Origin: Peteryoungia wuzhouensis
GTDB taxonomy: Bacteria > Pseudomonadota > Alphaproteobacteria > Rhizobiales > Rhizobiaceae
NCBI RefSeq assembly: GCF_003205195.1
Contig: NZ_QJRY01000003.1
Coordinates: 62,001-126,000 of the forward strand
Direction of reading: 5' to 3'
Length of the DNA stretch: 64,000 bases
The position numbers and the translations under genes are program-made. The notes under the pieces are model-generated. The model did no database searches and was not told the origin of the DNA. It saw nothing but the letters and a program-made list of their open reading frames with translations. Positions within the stretch are counted from its first letter, which is position 1; each line of letters opens with the position of its first letter. Shown here piece after piece: positions 1 to 9,317 of this stretch.

Positions 1-3000
1 CACGGCTTCAACATCACCACGAGCAGCAACGATCTCGTGCTGGAGAACAACACCGCCTATCAGAACGGCGGTGCCGGCCTCGTCACCCAGCGCAGCGACA
101 TCTTCCCGGAGGGGCAGGACACCATTCCCTGGCCCGAGAACATCATGGTCATCGGTGGCGAATATTACGCCAACGCCCGCGAAGGCATCCTGATCAAGCT
201 CTCCGACCACGTCACGGTCACCGGTGCCGACATTCACGACAACAAGCGCCAGGGCATCCGCATCGAGGGCGCCACCAACACGGTGATCCACGACAACACC
301 GTCTACAACAACTCGCAGGAAGCCAACGGCGTCTATGACGAGATCAACATCCGCCTGCGGGTCGATACGGCCGTCAGCCCGTCGCGCACCTATTATTCCG
401 AAAACACCCAGATCTACGACAACATCATCTATGCCGACGGCGCCGTCCGGGCCCGCTATGGCATTCGCGAGGAATCGACCAATTCGACCGCCGACAACCC
501 GTCCGGCACCGTCGTCTACGGCAACACGGTGACCGGCGAAGTCAGCGGCGACATCTTCATCCCGCCCCATTCCGCCACCGAAGGCGCCGACATCTTCTAC
601 GGCACCGCGAGCGGCGACAATTTTGCCGGTCTCGGCGGTGACGACATCTACATCGTCAACCATTCGCTCGACGTGGTGACCGAGCAGCTCAATGCCGGCC
701 ACGACACCGTCATCGCCTCCCTGAACCACACCCTGTCGGCCAATGTCGAGGATCTTTTCCTCACCGGCACGGCAATTCGCGGCACCGGCAATGCGCTGGC
801 AAACGAGATCGTCGGCAATGCACTCGCCAACGAACTGGAGGGCCTCGGCGGCGCCGATATCCTGGATGGCGGCCTTGGCGCCGATCTGATGCAGGGCGGG
901 GATGGCAACGACACCTATTTCGTCGACAATGTCGGCGACACCATCGTCGAGAAGGACAATCTCGGCGCGGGCGGCTACGACACCGTCTACAGCACGGTCA
1001 GCTACACGCTGGCCACCGAAGTGGAAAAACTCGTGCTGCTCGGCACCGGCAATCTCGACGGCACCGGCAATGCGTCCGCCAATGCGCTGATCGGCAATGA
1101 CGGCAACAACGTGCTCGACGGCAAGGCCGGCGCCGACAGCATGACCGGCGGCAAGGGCAACGACACCTACGTCATCGACCACACCGGCGACACCGTGATC
1201 GAACTTGCCGATGAAGGCATCGACACCGTCGTCAGCTCGCTCACCTATGTGCTCGGCGCCAATCTCGAAAACCTGACGTTGACCGGCACGCTCAACCGCG
1301 ACGCAACCGGCAACGAGTTGTCCAACGTGATCAAGGGCAATGACGGGGTCAACAAGATCCACGGCATGGACGGCGACGACGTCATCGAAGGCGGGCTTGG
1401 CGCGGACCAGCTGTATGGCGATGCCGGCAATGATACCTTCATCCTGCGCAAGGGCGAATTCGCCGGCGATGTCATCGAGGACTTCACCGGCAAGGGGGCT
1501 GCGCTGGGGGATTCGATCGTCTTCACCGGCTTCTCCTCGGCCGCCATACTGGTCGATCTCGGCAGCGGCAACTGGATGGTCCAGGACGGCAGTTATACCG
1601 AGACCTTCCGCATCAAGACGCCGGTCGGCGAAGTTGCGTTCTCCGCACAGGACTACGGTTTCGGCACCGACGTGGTCATTCCGCAGAACACGGCGCCCAC
1701 GGCATCGGCCACCGGCAACAGCGCGAGCGGCGACGAGGACACGCTGATATCAGGATCCGTGCCGGCCGGCAGCGACGCCGAAAACGACGCCCTCACCTAT
1801 GTCCAGGTCGGTTCCGTATCGGGCCTGACGCTGAACGCCAATGGCAGCTTCTCCTACCAGCCGCCGGCCAATGCCACGGGCCCGGTCAATTTTTCCTACA
1901 TGGTGGTGGATGCAAAGGGCGCGCAGAGCGCAGCCCAGACCTTCACCATCACGGTCAATCCGGTCAACGACGCCCCGACAGCCGCTTCTGCCGGCAATAC
2001 GGCTTCCGGCAACGAAGACACGACGATCACGGGCTCGGTGCCCACGGGCAGCGATATCGACGGGGATGCGCTCACCTATGTCCAGGTCGGCACCGTTGCA
2101 GGCCTCACGCTGAACGCAAACGGCACCTTCTCCTACGTGCCCGCCGCCAATGCCAATGGCCCTGTCACCTTCAACTATGCCGTCCGCGACCCCTCCGGCG
2201 CCCAGAGTGCCGCCCAAGCCTTCACCATCACGGTCAACGCCGTGAACGACGCCCCGACAGCCGCCGCTGCCGGCAACACGGCCTCGGGCAACGAAGACAC
2301 GACGATCACGGGCTCGGTGCCCACGGGCAGTGATATCGACGGGGATGCACTCACCTATGTCCAGGTCGGCACCGTTGCGGGTCTGACCCTGAACGCAAAC
2401 GGCACCTTCTCCTACGTGCCCGCCGCCAATGCCAACGGCCCTGTCACCTTCAACTATGCCGTCCGCGATCCCTCCGGCGCCCAGAGTGCCGCTCAGGCCT
2501 TCACCATCACCGTGGTCCCGGTCAATGACGCGCCGACAGCCGCCGTCGCCGGCAATGCAGCCAGCGGCCAGACCAACACCGTGATCAGCGGAAACCTGCC
2601 GACCGGCACGGATATTGATGGAGATGCCATCAGTTATGCCCTCGTCAGCGGGCTGAGCGGCCTGACGCTCAATCCCAATGGCAGCTTCTCCTACACGCCG
2701 GCTTCGGGCGCCACCGGCGATTTCACCTTCCAATACAAGGTGGTCGATCCGCTTGGAGCGGTCAGTGCCGCCCAGAGCTTCACCATTTCCGTCACGCCGC
2801 CTTCGACCGGCCAGGTCATCACCGGCACCAACAGCAGCAATATCCTGCATGGCGGCGCTGGCGATGACACGATCGACGGACTGAAGAGCTCCGACACCAT
2901 GTATGGCCATGCCGGCAACGACACCTATTATGTCGATGCCTCGGGCGACAAGGTGATCGAAGTTGTCGGCGAGGGTTACGACCGCGTCATCACCACCGCG

Positions 3001-3516
3001 TCCTATACGCTGCAGGCCGGTTCCGAAGTGGAATATGTCAAGGCCACCGGCACATCCTCGGTCTCGCTCAAGGGCAACGAGTTCAACAACGTGCTGATCG
3101 GCAATGCCGCCTCCAACACCTTGACCGGCAACAATGGCGACGACCGCCTCGACGGCGGGCTCGGCAAGGATTCGCTGACCGGCGGCAACGGCAAGGACAG
3201 CTTCGTCTTCTCCACGGCGCTTTCTGCCGCGAATGTCGATGCCATCAAGGACTTCAAGGTGGTGGACGACACGATCGTGCTCGACAAGGCGATCTTTTCC
3301 GCCCTTTCAACGGGCCAGCTGTCAGCGGCGGAATTCGTCACCGGCACCCAGGCACTCGATGCGAACGATCACATCATCTACAACAAGACCGCCGGTATAT
3401 TGCTCTACGATGCCGACGGCGCCGGCGGCGCAGCCGCCATCCAGTTCGCCACCATCTCGAAGAACCTCGCGATGACCTATCTCGACTTCGTCGTCGAGGA
3501 CACCACGCTGGTATAA
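1..3516 (+). CDS. Large secreted RTX / right-handed beta-helix protein with tandem cadherin-like repeats (5' end outside window)
   Basis: The reading frame is open from base 1, so the N-terminus lies upstream. About the first 195 visible residues have the short Asn/Gly-rich turns of a right-handed parallel beta-helix, of the kind seen in pectate lyases and mannuronan C5-epimerases. Next comes a block of glycine/aspartate nonapeptides (for example GGLGADLMQGGDGNDTY), the calcium-binding RTX signature. Four near-identical 93-residue cadherin/VCBS-like repeats follow, then a second RTX block and a hydrophobic acidic C-terminus ending near LDFVVED, where type I secretion signals sit. By family knowledge such proteins leave through an ABC/MFP/TolC exporter and act on or bind surface polysaccharide. 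Whether the helix is catalytic cannot be judged without the N-terminus. Confidence 0.85.
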   Translation, partial: HGFNITTSSNDLVLENNTAYQNGGAGLVTQRSDIFPEGQDTIPWPENIMVIGGEYYANAREGILIKLSDHVTVTGADIHDNKRQGIRIEGATNTVIHDNTVYNNSQEANGVYDEINIRLRVDTAVSPSRTYYSENTQIYDNIIYADGAVRARYGIREESTNSTADNPSGTVVYGNTVTGEVSGDIFIPPHSATEGADIFYGTASGDNFAGLGGDDIYIVNHSLDVVTEQLNAGHDTVIASLNHTLSANVEDLFLTGTAIRGTGNALANEIVGNALANELEGLGGADILDGGLGADLMQGGDGNDTYFVDNVGDTIVEKDNLGAGGYDTVYSTVSYTLATEVEKLVLLGTGNLDGTGNASANALIGNDGNNVLDGKAGADSMTGGKGNDTYVIDHTGDTVIELADEGIDTVVSSLTYVLGANLENLTLTGTLNRDATGNELSNVIKGNDGVNKIHGMDGDDVIEGGLGADQLYGDAGNDTFILRKGEFAGDVIEDFTGKGAALGDSIVFTGFSSAAILVDLGSGNWMVQDGSYTETFRIKTPVGEVAFSAQDYGFGTDVVIPQNTAPTASATGNSASGDEDTLISGSVPAGSDAENDALTYVQVGSVSGLTLNANGSFSYQPPANATGPVNFSYMVVDAKGAQSAAQTFTITVNPVNDAPTAASAGNTASGNEDTTITGSVPTGSDIDGDALTYVQVGTVAGLTLNANGTFSYVPAANANGPVTFNYAVRDPSGAQSAAQAFTITVNAVNDAPTAAAAGNTASGNEDTTITGSVPTGSDIDGDALTYVQVGTVAGLTLNANGTFSYVPAANANGPVTFNYAVRDPSGAQSAAQAFTITVVPVNDAPTAAVAGNAASGQTNTVISGNLPTGTDIDGDAISYALVSGLSGLTLNPNGSFSYTPASGATGDFTFQYKVVDPLGAVSAAQSFTISVTPPSTGQVITGTNSSNILHGGAGDDTIDGLKSSDTMYGHAGNDTYYVDASGDKVIEVVGEGYDRVITTASYTLQAGSEVEYVKATGTSSVSLKGNEFNNVLIGNAASNTLTGNNGDDRLDGGLGKDSLTGGNGKDSFVFSTALSAANVDAIKDFKVVDDTIVLDKAIFSALSTGQLSAAEFVTGTQALDANDHIIYNKTAGILLYDADGAGGAAAIQFATISKNLAMTYLDFVVEDTTLV
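1687..2802 (+). repeat. Four in-frame 279-bp tandem repeats
   Basis: Units begin at 1687, 1966, 2245 and 2524, exactly 279 bp (93 codons) apart. Each starts with a variant of NDAPTA and contains a GSD-DGDALTY core. Units 2 and 3 are nearly identical at DNA level, while units 1 and 4 have diverged. This fits expansion by unequal recombination inside the RTX protein gene. It is coding sequence and not a CRISPR array. Confidence 0.95.
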
Positions 3517-3555
3517 GCGGAAAGAGCCGGGCGAACCGGATTGAAGAATGCAAGA

Positions 3556-3600
3556 GACCGCCGGCCAGTCGATCAGCGACTGACCGGCGGTCTGGTTATG
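3556..3600 (+). terminator. Strong hairpin downstream of the RTX gene
   Basis: A 16-bp stem with one internal mismatch (3556-3571 against 3577-3592) closes a 5-nt loop, 40 bp after the stop codon. The run following it (TGGTTATG) is only weakly T-rich, so it may act as a Rho-independent terminator or as an RNA 3'-end stabiliser. Confidence 0.6.
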
Positions 3601-3739
3601 CATCGGGTGCGATCACCGCCAGCTAGCAGAGGCTATCCCGGCGCGAACACCGGCGCTGGAGGCGCAGACGAATCGATCAAGGGGAAATCACCAGATTGGA
3701 AAGACGGAGCCGCACGCGCCTCTGGGCGGTGAAAGCTCT

Positions 3740-3824
3740 TGGTGCCCCGTGCCGGAATCGAACCAGCACTCCTCTCGGAACCTGATTTTGAGTCAGGCGC
3801 GTCTACCAATTCCGCCAACGGGGC
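3740..3824 (-). tRNA. tRNA-Leu (anticodon CAA)
   Basis: On the minus strand the 85-nt sequence opens with GCCCCGT, pairs with its 3' acceptor strand and ends in an encoded CCA. The anticodon loop CTCAAAA sits between CTGA and TCAG and gives anticodon CAA, which reads UUG. The length and extended variable arm are those of a class II leucine tRNA. Confidence 0.95.
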
Positions 3825-4002
3825 ACATGAGCATCGGATGACAGCGCCGGACTATACGAAGGCTTGGGCTCCGGTCAACAGCCTTTTTGGTCGAGGTCCA
3901 TCACGCAAATGTTCCGGGGCTCCGGACCGGGAAACAGCGGGAGCATTTACAGGCGCGGCGCGGTCCCATAAAACGCCCGAACATCTCGCCACGGAATATC
4001 TC

Positions 4003-4584
4003 ATGCTGCGTCGCATCTACGACTGGACCATGTCACTGGCCGGCACCCGTCATGCCGAAAAAGCACTGGCCGGCGTCTCCTTTATCGAAAGTTCGTTCTT
4101 TCCGATCCCGCCTGACGTCCTGTTGATCCCGATGGTGCTCGCAAGGCGCGACCATTGGTTACGGCTTGCCGTGGTCTGCACGGTTTCGTCCGTGCTCGGC
4201 GCCTTTCTCGGCTATGCCATCGGCATGTTTCTCTTCGAAGCCATCGGCCGGCCGATCCTCGCCCTCTACGGCAAGGAAGATGCCTTCGACCAGGTGGCGC
4301 AGTGGTACAACAGCTGGGGCGGCTGGGGTGTCCTGTTTGCCGCCGTCACACCCTTTCCGTACAAGGTCCTGACCATCTTTTCGGGTGCCACCGGCCTCAA
4401 CTTTCTCGTCTTCACCATCGTCAGCATCATCGGCCGCGCCGCGCGCTTTGTGCTCGTCGCCTTCCTGCTGAAGCTCTACGGCGAACCGATCCGGCTCTTC
4501 ATCGAAAAATATCTCGGCCTTCTTTTCACCCTCTTCATGGTGCTGCTCCTGGGCGGCTTCTACCTGGTCAAGGTCATCCTCTGA
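4003..4584 (+). CDS. YqaA/DedA-type integral membrane protein
   Basis: This 193-residue protein has four to five hydrophobic segments and resembles the YqaA branch of the DedA/SNARE-associated family. It shows an early ESSFFPIPPDVLLIP motif, a GYAIG glycine-rich helix and the segment VTPFPYKVLTI. The acidic residue plus PIPPD pattern is typical of DedA transporters, some of which flip undecaprenyl or other phospholipids. The specific substrate here is unknown. The ATG at 4003 was chosen because the longer frame runs back into the tRNA-Leu gene. The dsbB-like gene follows after 11 bp, suggesting co-transcription. Confidence 0.8.
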   Translation: MLRRIYDWTMSLAGTRHAEKALAGVSFIESSFFPIPPDVLLIPMVLARRDHWLRLAVVCTVSSVLGAFLGYAIGMFLFEAIGRPILALYGKEDAFDQVAQWYNSWGGWGVLFAAVTPFPYKVLTIFSGATGLNFLVFTIVSIIGRAARFVLVAFLLKLYGEPIRLFIEKYLGLLFTLFMVLLLGGFYLVKVIL

Positions 4585-4595
4585 AAGTCATCGCG

Positions 4596-5111
4596 ATGAA
4601 CACCCATCCCGCATTTCTGCGTTCCGATACAGCCCTTGCGATCCTGCTGACCTTTGGCATGGCTCTGGTCGTCGGCTCGGCCCTCGGCTTTGAGCATATC
4701 GGCGGCTATATTCCCTGTGCGCTCTGCCTGATGCAGCGCAATCCCTATTACATCGGCATCGGCGTCGGTCTGGCGGCCGTGCTCTCCTCGATCCTGCGCC
4801 TGCCGCCTGTTGTCACGAAACTGCTGTTTCTGGCCATCGCAGCCCTGATGCTGGTCGGCATGGGGCTTGGCATCTATCATTCGGGTGTCGAGTGGAAATT
4901 CTGGGAGGGACCGGCGAGCTGCACCATCGGCGCCACCGGCGGCGACACGCCGGTCAATGTGCTGGATGCGCTGAACGCCACCAAGGCGCCCTCCTGCACG
5001 GAAGCGACGCTTAGGGTCCTCGGCCTGTCTTTCGCGGGCTGGAACGTGCTGACGAGCGCGGCATTGGCCGCCCTCGCGATCTGGGGCGTTGTCCGCAAGC
5101 GGGCTGCGTAA
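4596..5111 (+). CDS. Disulfide bond formation protein B family
   Basis: The 171-residue protein is predicted to span the inner membrane four times. It carries the quinone-side CxxC pair in CALCLMQR, about residue 41, and a second, periplasmic cysteine pair (SCTIG and SCTEA). These are the two redox-active pairs DsbB needs to reoxidise DsbA with ubiquinone. The position directly behind the YqaA-like gene indicates one transcript. No dsbA is visible in this window. Confidence 0.88.
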   Translation: MNTHPAFLRSDTALAILLTFGMALVVGSALGFEHIGGYIPCALCLMQRNPYYIGIGVGLAAVLSSILRLPPVVTKLLFLAIAALMLVGMGLGIYHSGVEWKFWEGPASCTIGATGGDTPVNVLDALNATKAPSCTEATLRVLGLSFAGWNVLTSAALAALAIWGVVRKRAA

Positions 5112-5189
5112 GCAGCAAACGGAGACCGGCGGGACAAGCCGCCGGTCGTTCACGGGACAAGCCTGAGCACGGCCCCGCCCGCCCCTTGC

Positions 5190-5747
5190 TTACGGCTGCA
5201 GTTCGGTATCCCAGTAGAGATAGTCGACCCAGCTTTCATGCAGGTAGTTCGGCGGGAACAGCCGGCCATTGTTGTGCAGGTCCTGCACCGTCGGCCGGTA
5301 GGGCTTCTGATGCGGGAACATCTGCGCCTGTTTCGGCAGCTTGGACCCTTTCCGCAGATTGCAGGGCGAGCAGGCCGCCACGACATTTTCCCAGGTCGTC
5401 TCGCCGCCATGGGCGCGCGGGATGACATGGTCGAAGGTCAGGTCGTCGGGCGAGCCGCAATACTGGCATTCGAACTTGTCGCGCAGGAAGACGTTGAAGC
5501 GGGTAAAGGCCGGGTTCCGGGTCGGCTGAACATAGGTCTTGAGGCTGACCACGCTCGGCAGCCGCATCGAGAAACTCGGCGAGCAGACGGAATGTTCATA
5601 CTCGGCGATGATGTTCACACGGTCGAGGAAAACCGCCTTGATCGCGTCCTGCCAGGACCAGAGCGACAAGGGATAATAACTCAGTGGCCTGTAGTCGGCA
5701 TTCAGGACGAGCGCCGGCAGGGCCTGGGGAGAAACTGCAATCGTCAA
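5190..5747 (-). CDS. HNH endonuclease family protein
   Basis: This 185-residue protein has an HNH core. A zinc-binding pair CQYC at about residue 95 precedes the catalytic DHVIPRAHGG, and CSPCNLRKG supplies the second cysteine pair and the asparagine. The N-terminal part (LNADYRPLSYYPLS) is typical of stand-alone bacterial HNH proteins widespread in Rhizobiales chromosomes. Their role is unresolved, with DNA repair or processing more likely than restriction. It has no partner methyltransferase here, which argues against a restriction system. Confidence 0.88.
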   Translation of the reverse strand: MTIAVSPQALPALVLNADYRPLSYYPLSLWSWQDAIKAVFLDRVNIIAEYEHSVCSPSFSMRLPSVVSLKTYVQPTRNPAFTRFNVFLRDKFECQYCGSPDDLTFDHVIPRAHGGETTWENVVAACSPCNLRKGSKLPKQAQMFPHQKPYRPTVQDLHNNGRLFPPNYLHESWVDYLYWDTELQP

Positions 5748-5920
5748 GGCGTACTCCTGATCGATTCGGCATCTGCCCTTCTATATTAGGTCCGTTGTTA
5801 CAGCATTGTGAAGCCTGAATTTTCAGGACACCCCGCGTCGCTTTATCGCGGCCGTTTATGCGGCCGAACCCCGTTGTTTTCCGGGCTTTGCACATGCCGA
5901 AAATCATGTCCGGCGACATA

Positions 5921-6562
5921 TCAGCGCGGCAGGGCAACCCGGCCCGTCAGCCCCGCATAATGCGCCCAGAACAGCCGCGCCGCGACCGAGCGCACCGGGG
6001 ACCAGACCTCTGCAACGGCGGCAACGGCTTCAGGCTGCGGCCGCGCACCGCCAAAGAACACGGCCCCGACGGCAATCCTGAGGGCCACGTCGCCCACCGG
6101 AAAAATGTCCGGATGGCCGCCGCAGAACATCAGGTAGACCTCTGCTGTCCAGGGGCCGACCCCTTTCAGCGCCGTGAGCGCCGCCATCGCCTGGTCCGCC
6201 GGGAGAAAAGCCAGTTCATCGAGACGGAAGGGACCCCCGAGATCCGCTTTCGCCGCCGCTTCGAGCGCCACCAGCTTGCCGCGCGACAGGCCGAAGGTCG
6301 CGACCACCTCGGGCGGAAGGCCGAGAAAGTCCTCGGCCGTCGGTCGCAGGCCCAGCACGGCCGTCATTCGCCGCCAGATCGCATCGGCGCTCGCTCGCGA
6401 TACCATCTGCGACACGATGATCGAGGCGAGCCCGGCAAAGCCCGGCGGCGAGAGCCGGAGCGGCAGCGGACCGCAGGCCTCGGCAATCCGGCAAAGCCGG
6501 GGATCCCGCTCCAGCAGCAGCGCGAGCCCCTCGGCCAGATCCGCCTCGTTGCGGATGATCAT
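5921..6562 (-). CDS. DNA-3-methyladenine glycosylase II (AlkA-type HhH-GPD)
   Basis: The 213-residue protein is of the HhH-GPD superfamily, which excises alkylated purines in base excision repair. The helix-hairpin-helix LKGVGPWTAEVYLMF is followed about 20 residues later by the catalytic aspartate in FPVGDVALR. It lacks the extra N-terminal domain of E. coli AlkA, as is usual for short alphaproteobacterial versions. The ATG at 6562 is used because longer frames would run into the divergent gluQ gene, whose start lies 49 bp away. Confidence 0.85.
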   Translation of the reverse strand: MIIRNEADLAEGLALLLERDPRLCRIAEACGPLPLRLSPPGFAGLASIIVSQMVSRASADAIWRRMTAVLGLRPTAEDFLGLPPEVVATFGLSRGKLVALEAAAKADLGGPFRLDELAFLPADQAMAALTALKGVGPWTAEVYLMFCGGHPDIFPVGDVALRIAVGAVFFGGARPQPEAVAAVAEVWSPVRSVAARLFWAHYAGLTGRVALPR

Positions 6563-6610
6563 CGGCGCCCCTCCCCTTTTCCTCGTCTGCGCATCATGCG
6601 AAGGAAAATC

Positions 6611-7492
6611 ATGACCGAACCGCCCCGTCAAACCCCCGTCTTCCGCTTTGCCCCAAGCCCGAACGGCCGGCTGCATCTCGGCCACGCCCTCTCGGCCCTG
6701 ATCAATGCCGAGATGGCAGCGGAGGCGAGGGGCCGGCTGCTGCTGCGCATCGAGGATATCGATCTCACCCGCTGCAATCAGGCGCTGGAGCAGGCGATCT
6801 ACGACGATCTCGATTGGCTGGGCCTGGCCTACGAACGGCCCGTGCGCCGCCAGTCGGAGCATTTCGACCAATATCGCACCGCTCTCGACACGTTGATCGC
6901 CAGCGGTCTCGTCTACCCCTCATTCCTCACGCGCGGCGAGGTGAAGGCCAGGGTCGCAGCCGTCGAGGAAAACGGCGGCAGATGGCCCCGCGATCCCGAT
7001 GGTGCGCCGCTCTATCCGACCGAAGAGCGTGGCCTGTCACCCGACGAGCGGACGGAAAAACTGGCGACCACCGAGCGCCACGCGCTTCGGCTCGACATGG
7101 AAAAGGCGCTGGCTGCGGCCGGGCATCCGCTCACCTGGACGGAAACCGGCGACGGAGCGCGGGGCGAAGTATCAGCCGATCCCGCCGCATGGGGCGATGT
7201 GGTGCTGTGGCGCTCCGATGCGCCTGCAAGCTACCACCTGGCTGTCACCGTGGATGACGCGGCGCAGGGCGTAACCCACGTGGTGCGCGGTCTCGACCTC
7301 TTCCACGCGACCTCGGTGCATCGCCTGCTGCAGCACCTTCTCGGCCTGCCGCAGCCTGTCTACCACCACCACCGACTGATCCTTGGGCCCGACGGCCGCA
7401 AGCTGTCGAAGAGCGCCGGCGACACGGCGCTGGCAGCCCTTCGCGTCGAGGGCAAGACGCCTTCAGATATCCGCGCCCTGATCGGGATTTGA
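6611..7492 (+). CDS. gluQ: Glutamyl-Q tRNA(Asp) synthetase
   Basis: This 293-residue enzyme is a truncated glutamyl-tRNA synthetase paralogue that attaches glutamate to queuosine-34 of tRNA(Asp). It has the class I signature FAPSPNGRLHLGHA near the N-terminus and KLSKS in place of KMSKS near residue 265. It ends after the catalytic domain, without an anticodon-binding domain, which distinguishes it from GltX. Its last 30 bp overlap the 3' end of the convergent YihY gene. A queuosine-precursor transporter lies elsewhere in the window, so the modification pathway is probably active. Confidence 0.9.
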   Translation: MTEPPRQTPVFRFAPSPNGRLHLGHALSALINAEMAAEARGRLLLRIEDIDLTRCNQALEQAIYDDLDWLGLAYERPVRRQSEHFDQYRTALDTLIASGLVYPSFLTRGEVKARVAAVEENGGRWPRDPDGAPLYPTEERGLSPDERTEKLATTERHALRLDMEKALAAAGHPLTWTETGDGARGEVSADPAAWGDVVLWRSDAPASYHLAVTVDDAAQGVTHVVRGLDLFHATSVHRLLQHLLGLPQPVYHHHRLILGPDGRKLSKSAGDTALAALRVEGKTPSDIRALIGI

Positions 7493-8356
7493 GATCCCGA
7501 TATTCGGCTGGCCCTTCACCGGCACCACCTGGAACTTCATCAGCGCCGCATTGAACTCGGCTCCGATGATGAAGATGGCGCTGACCATGTAGAGGAAGAC
7601 CAGCACCACCATGATCGAGGCGAGACCGGCATAGGTGGCGGCATAATTGGCAAATGTGCCGAGGTAGTAACCGAATACCAGCGCGCCGACGAGCCACAGA
7701 ACCAGGGTCAGCAGCACGCCGGGCAAAACGTCGATGACCCGCCGACGACCATCCGGCAGGCCGAGATGAAACACCATCAAGCCGACCACCAGGAAAGCAA
7801 CGGTGCCATAGATGCGCCAGTTTGCCACCGTCAGCAGGAAATTCTTGAGAAGCGGGAAATAGCGCTCGGCAAAGGCAAGCGCCACGGGAACCGCGACGAG
7901 AAGCAGGCTGATCAATGCCAGCACGATGACCGCCCCCAGCACAAAGCCGAAGCTGACCAGCCGGGTCACGTACCAGGGCCGCGTCTCGACCACGCGATAG
8001 GCCCGGTTGAGTGAGATCCTGAGCGCCTCGACACCGTTCGAGGCGAAATAGGCGGCGGCCAGCACCGAGACCGTCAACAGCCCGCCACGCGGGATGGTCA
8101 AGACCTGCACCACCTGGTCGGATAGCGGCTTGGCAATGGTCTCCGGCCAGGTGTCGAAGATCAGGTGCACGGCGGTCTCGGCGAACTGATCGGCCCCGAG
8201 AAAACTTGCCAGCGCCGTGCCGAAGATCAGAAAGGGAAACAGCGCCAGGATCGCCGAGAGCGCCACATGGCTTGCCATGGCCCAGCCGTCATCCAGCGTG
8301 AAATGCCAGAGGGCGTCGAACGTGACCTTGTAAAGCCTGCGAAAGAATGACGGCAT
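7463..8356 (-). CDS. YihY/virulence factor BrkB family membrane protein
   Basis: The 297-residue protein has six hydrophobic segments and family features of YihY/BrkB. These include an early ALSAILALFPFLIF segment, YFASNGVEALRISLNRAY in the middle and a C-terminal SIMVVLVFLYMVSAIFIIG helix. The molecular function of the family is not settled; it was once misassigned as RNase BN. The ATG at 8356 is preceded by an AGAGGAGA ribosome-binding site at a 4-nt distance, which decides against the longer frame. The 3' end overlaps gluQ tail to tail. Confidence 0.88.
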   Translation of the reverse strand: MPSFFRRLYKVTFDALWHFTLDDGWAMASHVALSAILALFPFLIFGTALASFLGADQFAETAVHLIFDTWPETIAKPLSDQVVQVLTIPRGGLLTVSVLAAAYFASNGVEALRISLNRAYRVVETRPWYVTRLVSFGFVLGAVIVLALISLLLVAVPVALAFAERYFPLLKNFLLTVANWRIYGTVAFLVVGLMVFHLGLPDGRRRVIDVLPGVLLTLVLWLVGALVFGYYLGTFANYAATYAGLASIMVVLVFLYMVSAIFIIGAEFNAALMKFQVVPVKGQPNIGISNPDQGADI

Positions 8357-8462
8357 CCAGTCTCCTCTGACGAACAAGTGCGATTGCGACAAGTCCGATT
8401 GTAAGCTGCGGGCGAATATGGGAAACCCATCCCCGTTTGTATAGGGAAAGACGAGGTCGAAG

Positions 8463-9287
8463 GTGAAAAGCATCATCGTCACGGGCTGCTCCTCCGGCAT
8501 TGGCGCCTATTGTGCCCAAGCCTTGAAGCACGACGGCTGGCGGGTCTTTGCGACGGTGCGCAAGGCGGAGCATGTCGCGCCCTTGGCCGATCAGGGCATC
8601 GAGACCCTGATCATGGATTACACCGATCCTGCCAGCATCGAGGCTCTCGTCGCAACCGTCTTCGAGCGAACCGGCGGAAGGCTCGATGCCCTCTTCAACA
8701 ACGGCGCCTATGGCCAGCCGGGTGCTGTCGAAGACCTGCCGACCGAGGCGCTCCGCGCCCAGTTCGAGACCAATCTCTTCGGCTGGCATGATCTGACGCG
8801 TCGGGTGATCCCGGCCATGCGGGCACAAGGCGAGGGGCGCATCGTGCAGTGCTCGTCGATCCTCGGCATCGTGCCCTATCGCTGGCGCGGCGCCTATACG
8901 GCATCGAAGTTTGCGCTGGAAGGGCTGTCGCTGACGCTCCGGATGGAGCTCGAAGGGTCGGGCGTCCAGGTGAGCCTGATCGAACCCGGCCCGATCGAAA
9001 GCCGCTTCACCGCCAATGCGCTCGCCCATATCCGTGAGGCGATCGACCTGGAAAACTCCGTCCATGCCGAGGACTACCGTCGGCAACTGGCGCGACTTGA
9101 TGGCACAGGGCCGATCAACCGCCACAAACTGGGGCCGGAGGCCGTCTACAAAGTCCTCATCCACGCCTTGACCGCCAAGCGTGCCCGCCCACATTATCTC
9201 GTGACCAAGCCGGCGAAACAGGGCGCGCTCATCAAGCGCTGGCTGCCGGCAGATCTCTTTTATCGACTGATGCGCTCGCTGGACTGA
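8463..9287 (+). CDS. Short-chain dehydrogenase/reductase
   Basis: This 274-residue classical SDR has the N-terminal Rossmann motif TGCSSGIG, an NNGAYG variant of the usual NNAG, a serine in CSSILGIV and the catalytic YTASK. A C-terminal extension (about residues 195-274) resembles SDRs acting on lipid-like or steroid-like substrates, but the substrate cannot be read from sequence. The start is GTG at 8463, which lies 106 bp from the divergent YihY start. Confidence 0.88.
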   Translation: MKSIIVTGCSSGIGAYCAQALKHDGWRVFATVRKAEHVAPLADQGIETLIMDYTDPASIEALVATVFERTGGRLDALFNNGAYGQPGAVEDLPTEALRAQFETNLFGWHDLTRRVIPAMRAQGEGRIVQCSSILGIVPYRWRGAYTASKFALEGLSLTLRMELEGSGVQVSLIEPGPIESRFTANALAHIREAIDLENSVHAEDYRRQLARLDGTGPINRHKLGPEAVYKVLIHALTAKRARPHYLVTKPAKQGALIKRWLPADLFYRLMRSLD

Positions 9288-9317
9288 CCGGCGACGAACA
9301 AAGGCTCATCCGAACTC

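Noticed and set aside
1687..2802. Possible CRISPR array or minisatellite
   Set aside because: The 279-bp period is a whole number of codons inside one protein domain repeat, without spacers.
1750..2910. 386-codon minus-strand ORF across the RTX gene repeats
   Set aside because: It is antisense to the tandem-repeat region of an unmistakable RTX protein, and its repetitive sequence is a mirror of the 279-bp units.
3739..4002. Upstream extension of the YqaA-like frame
   Set aside because: It would run through tRNA-Leu, and the conserved protein begins at 4003.
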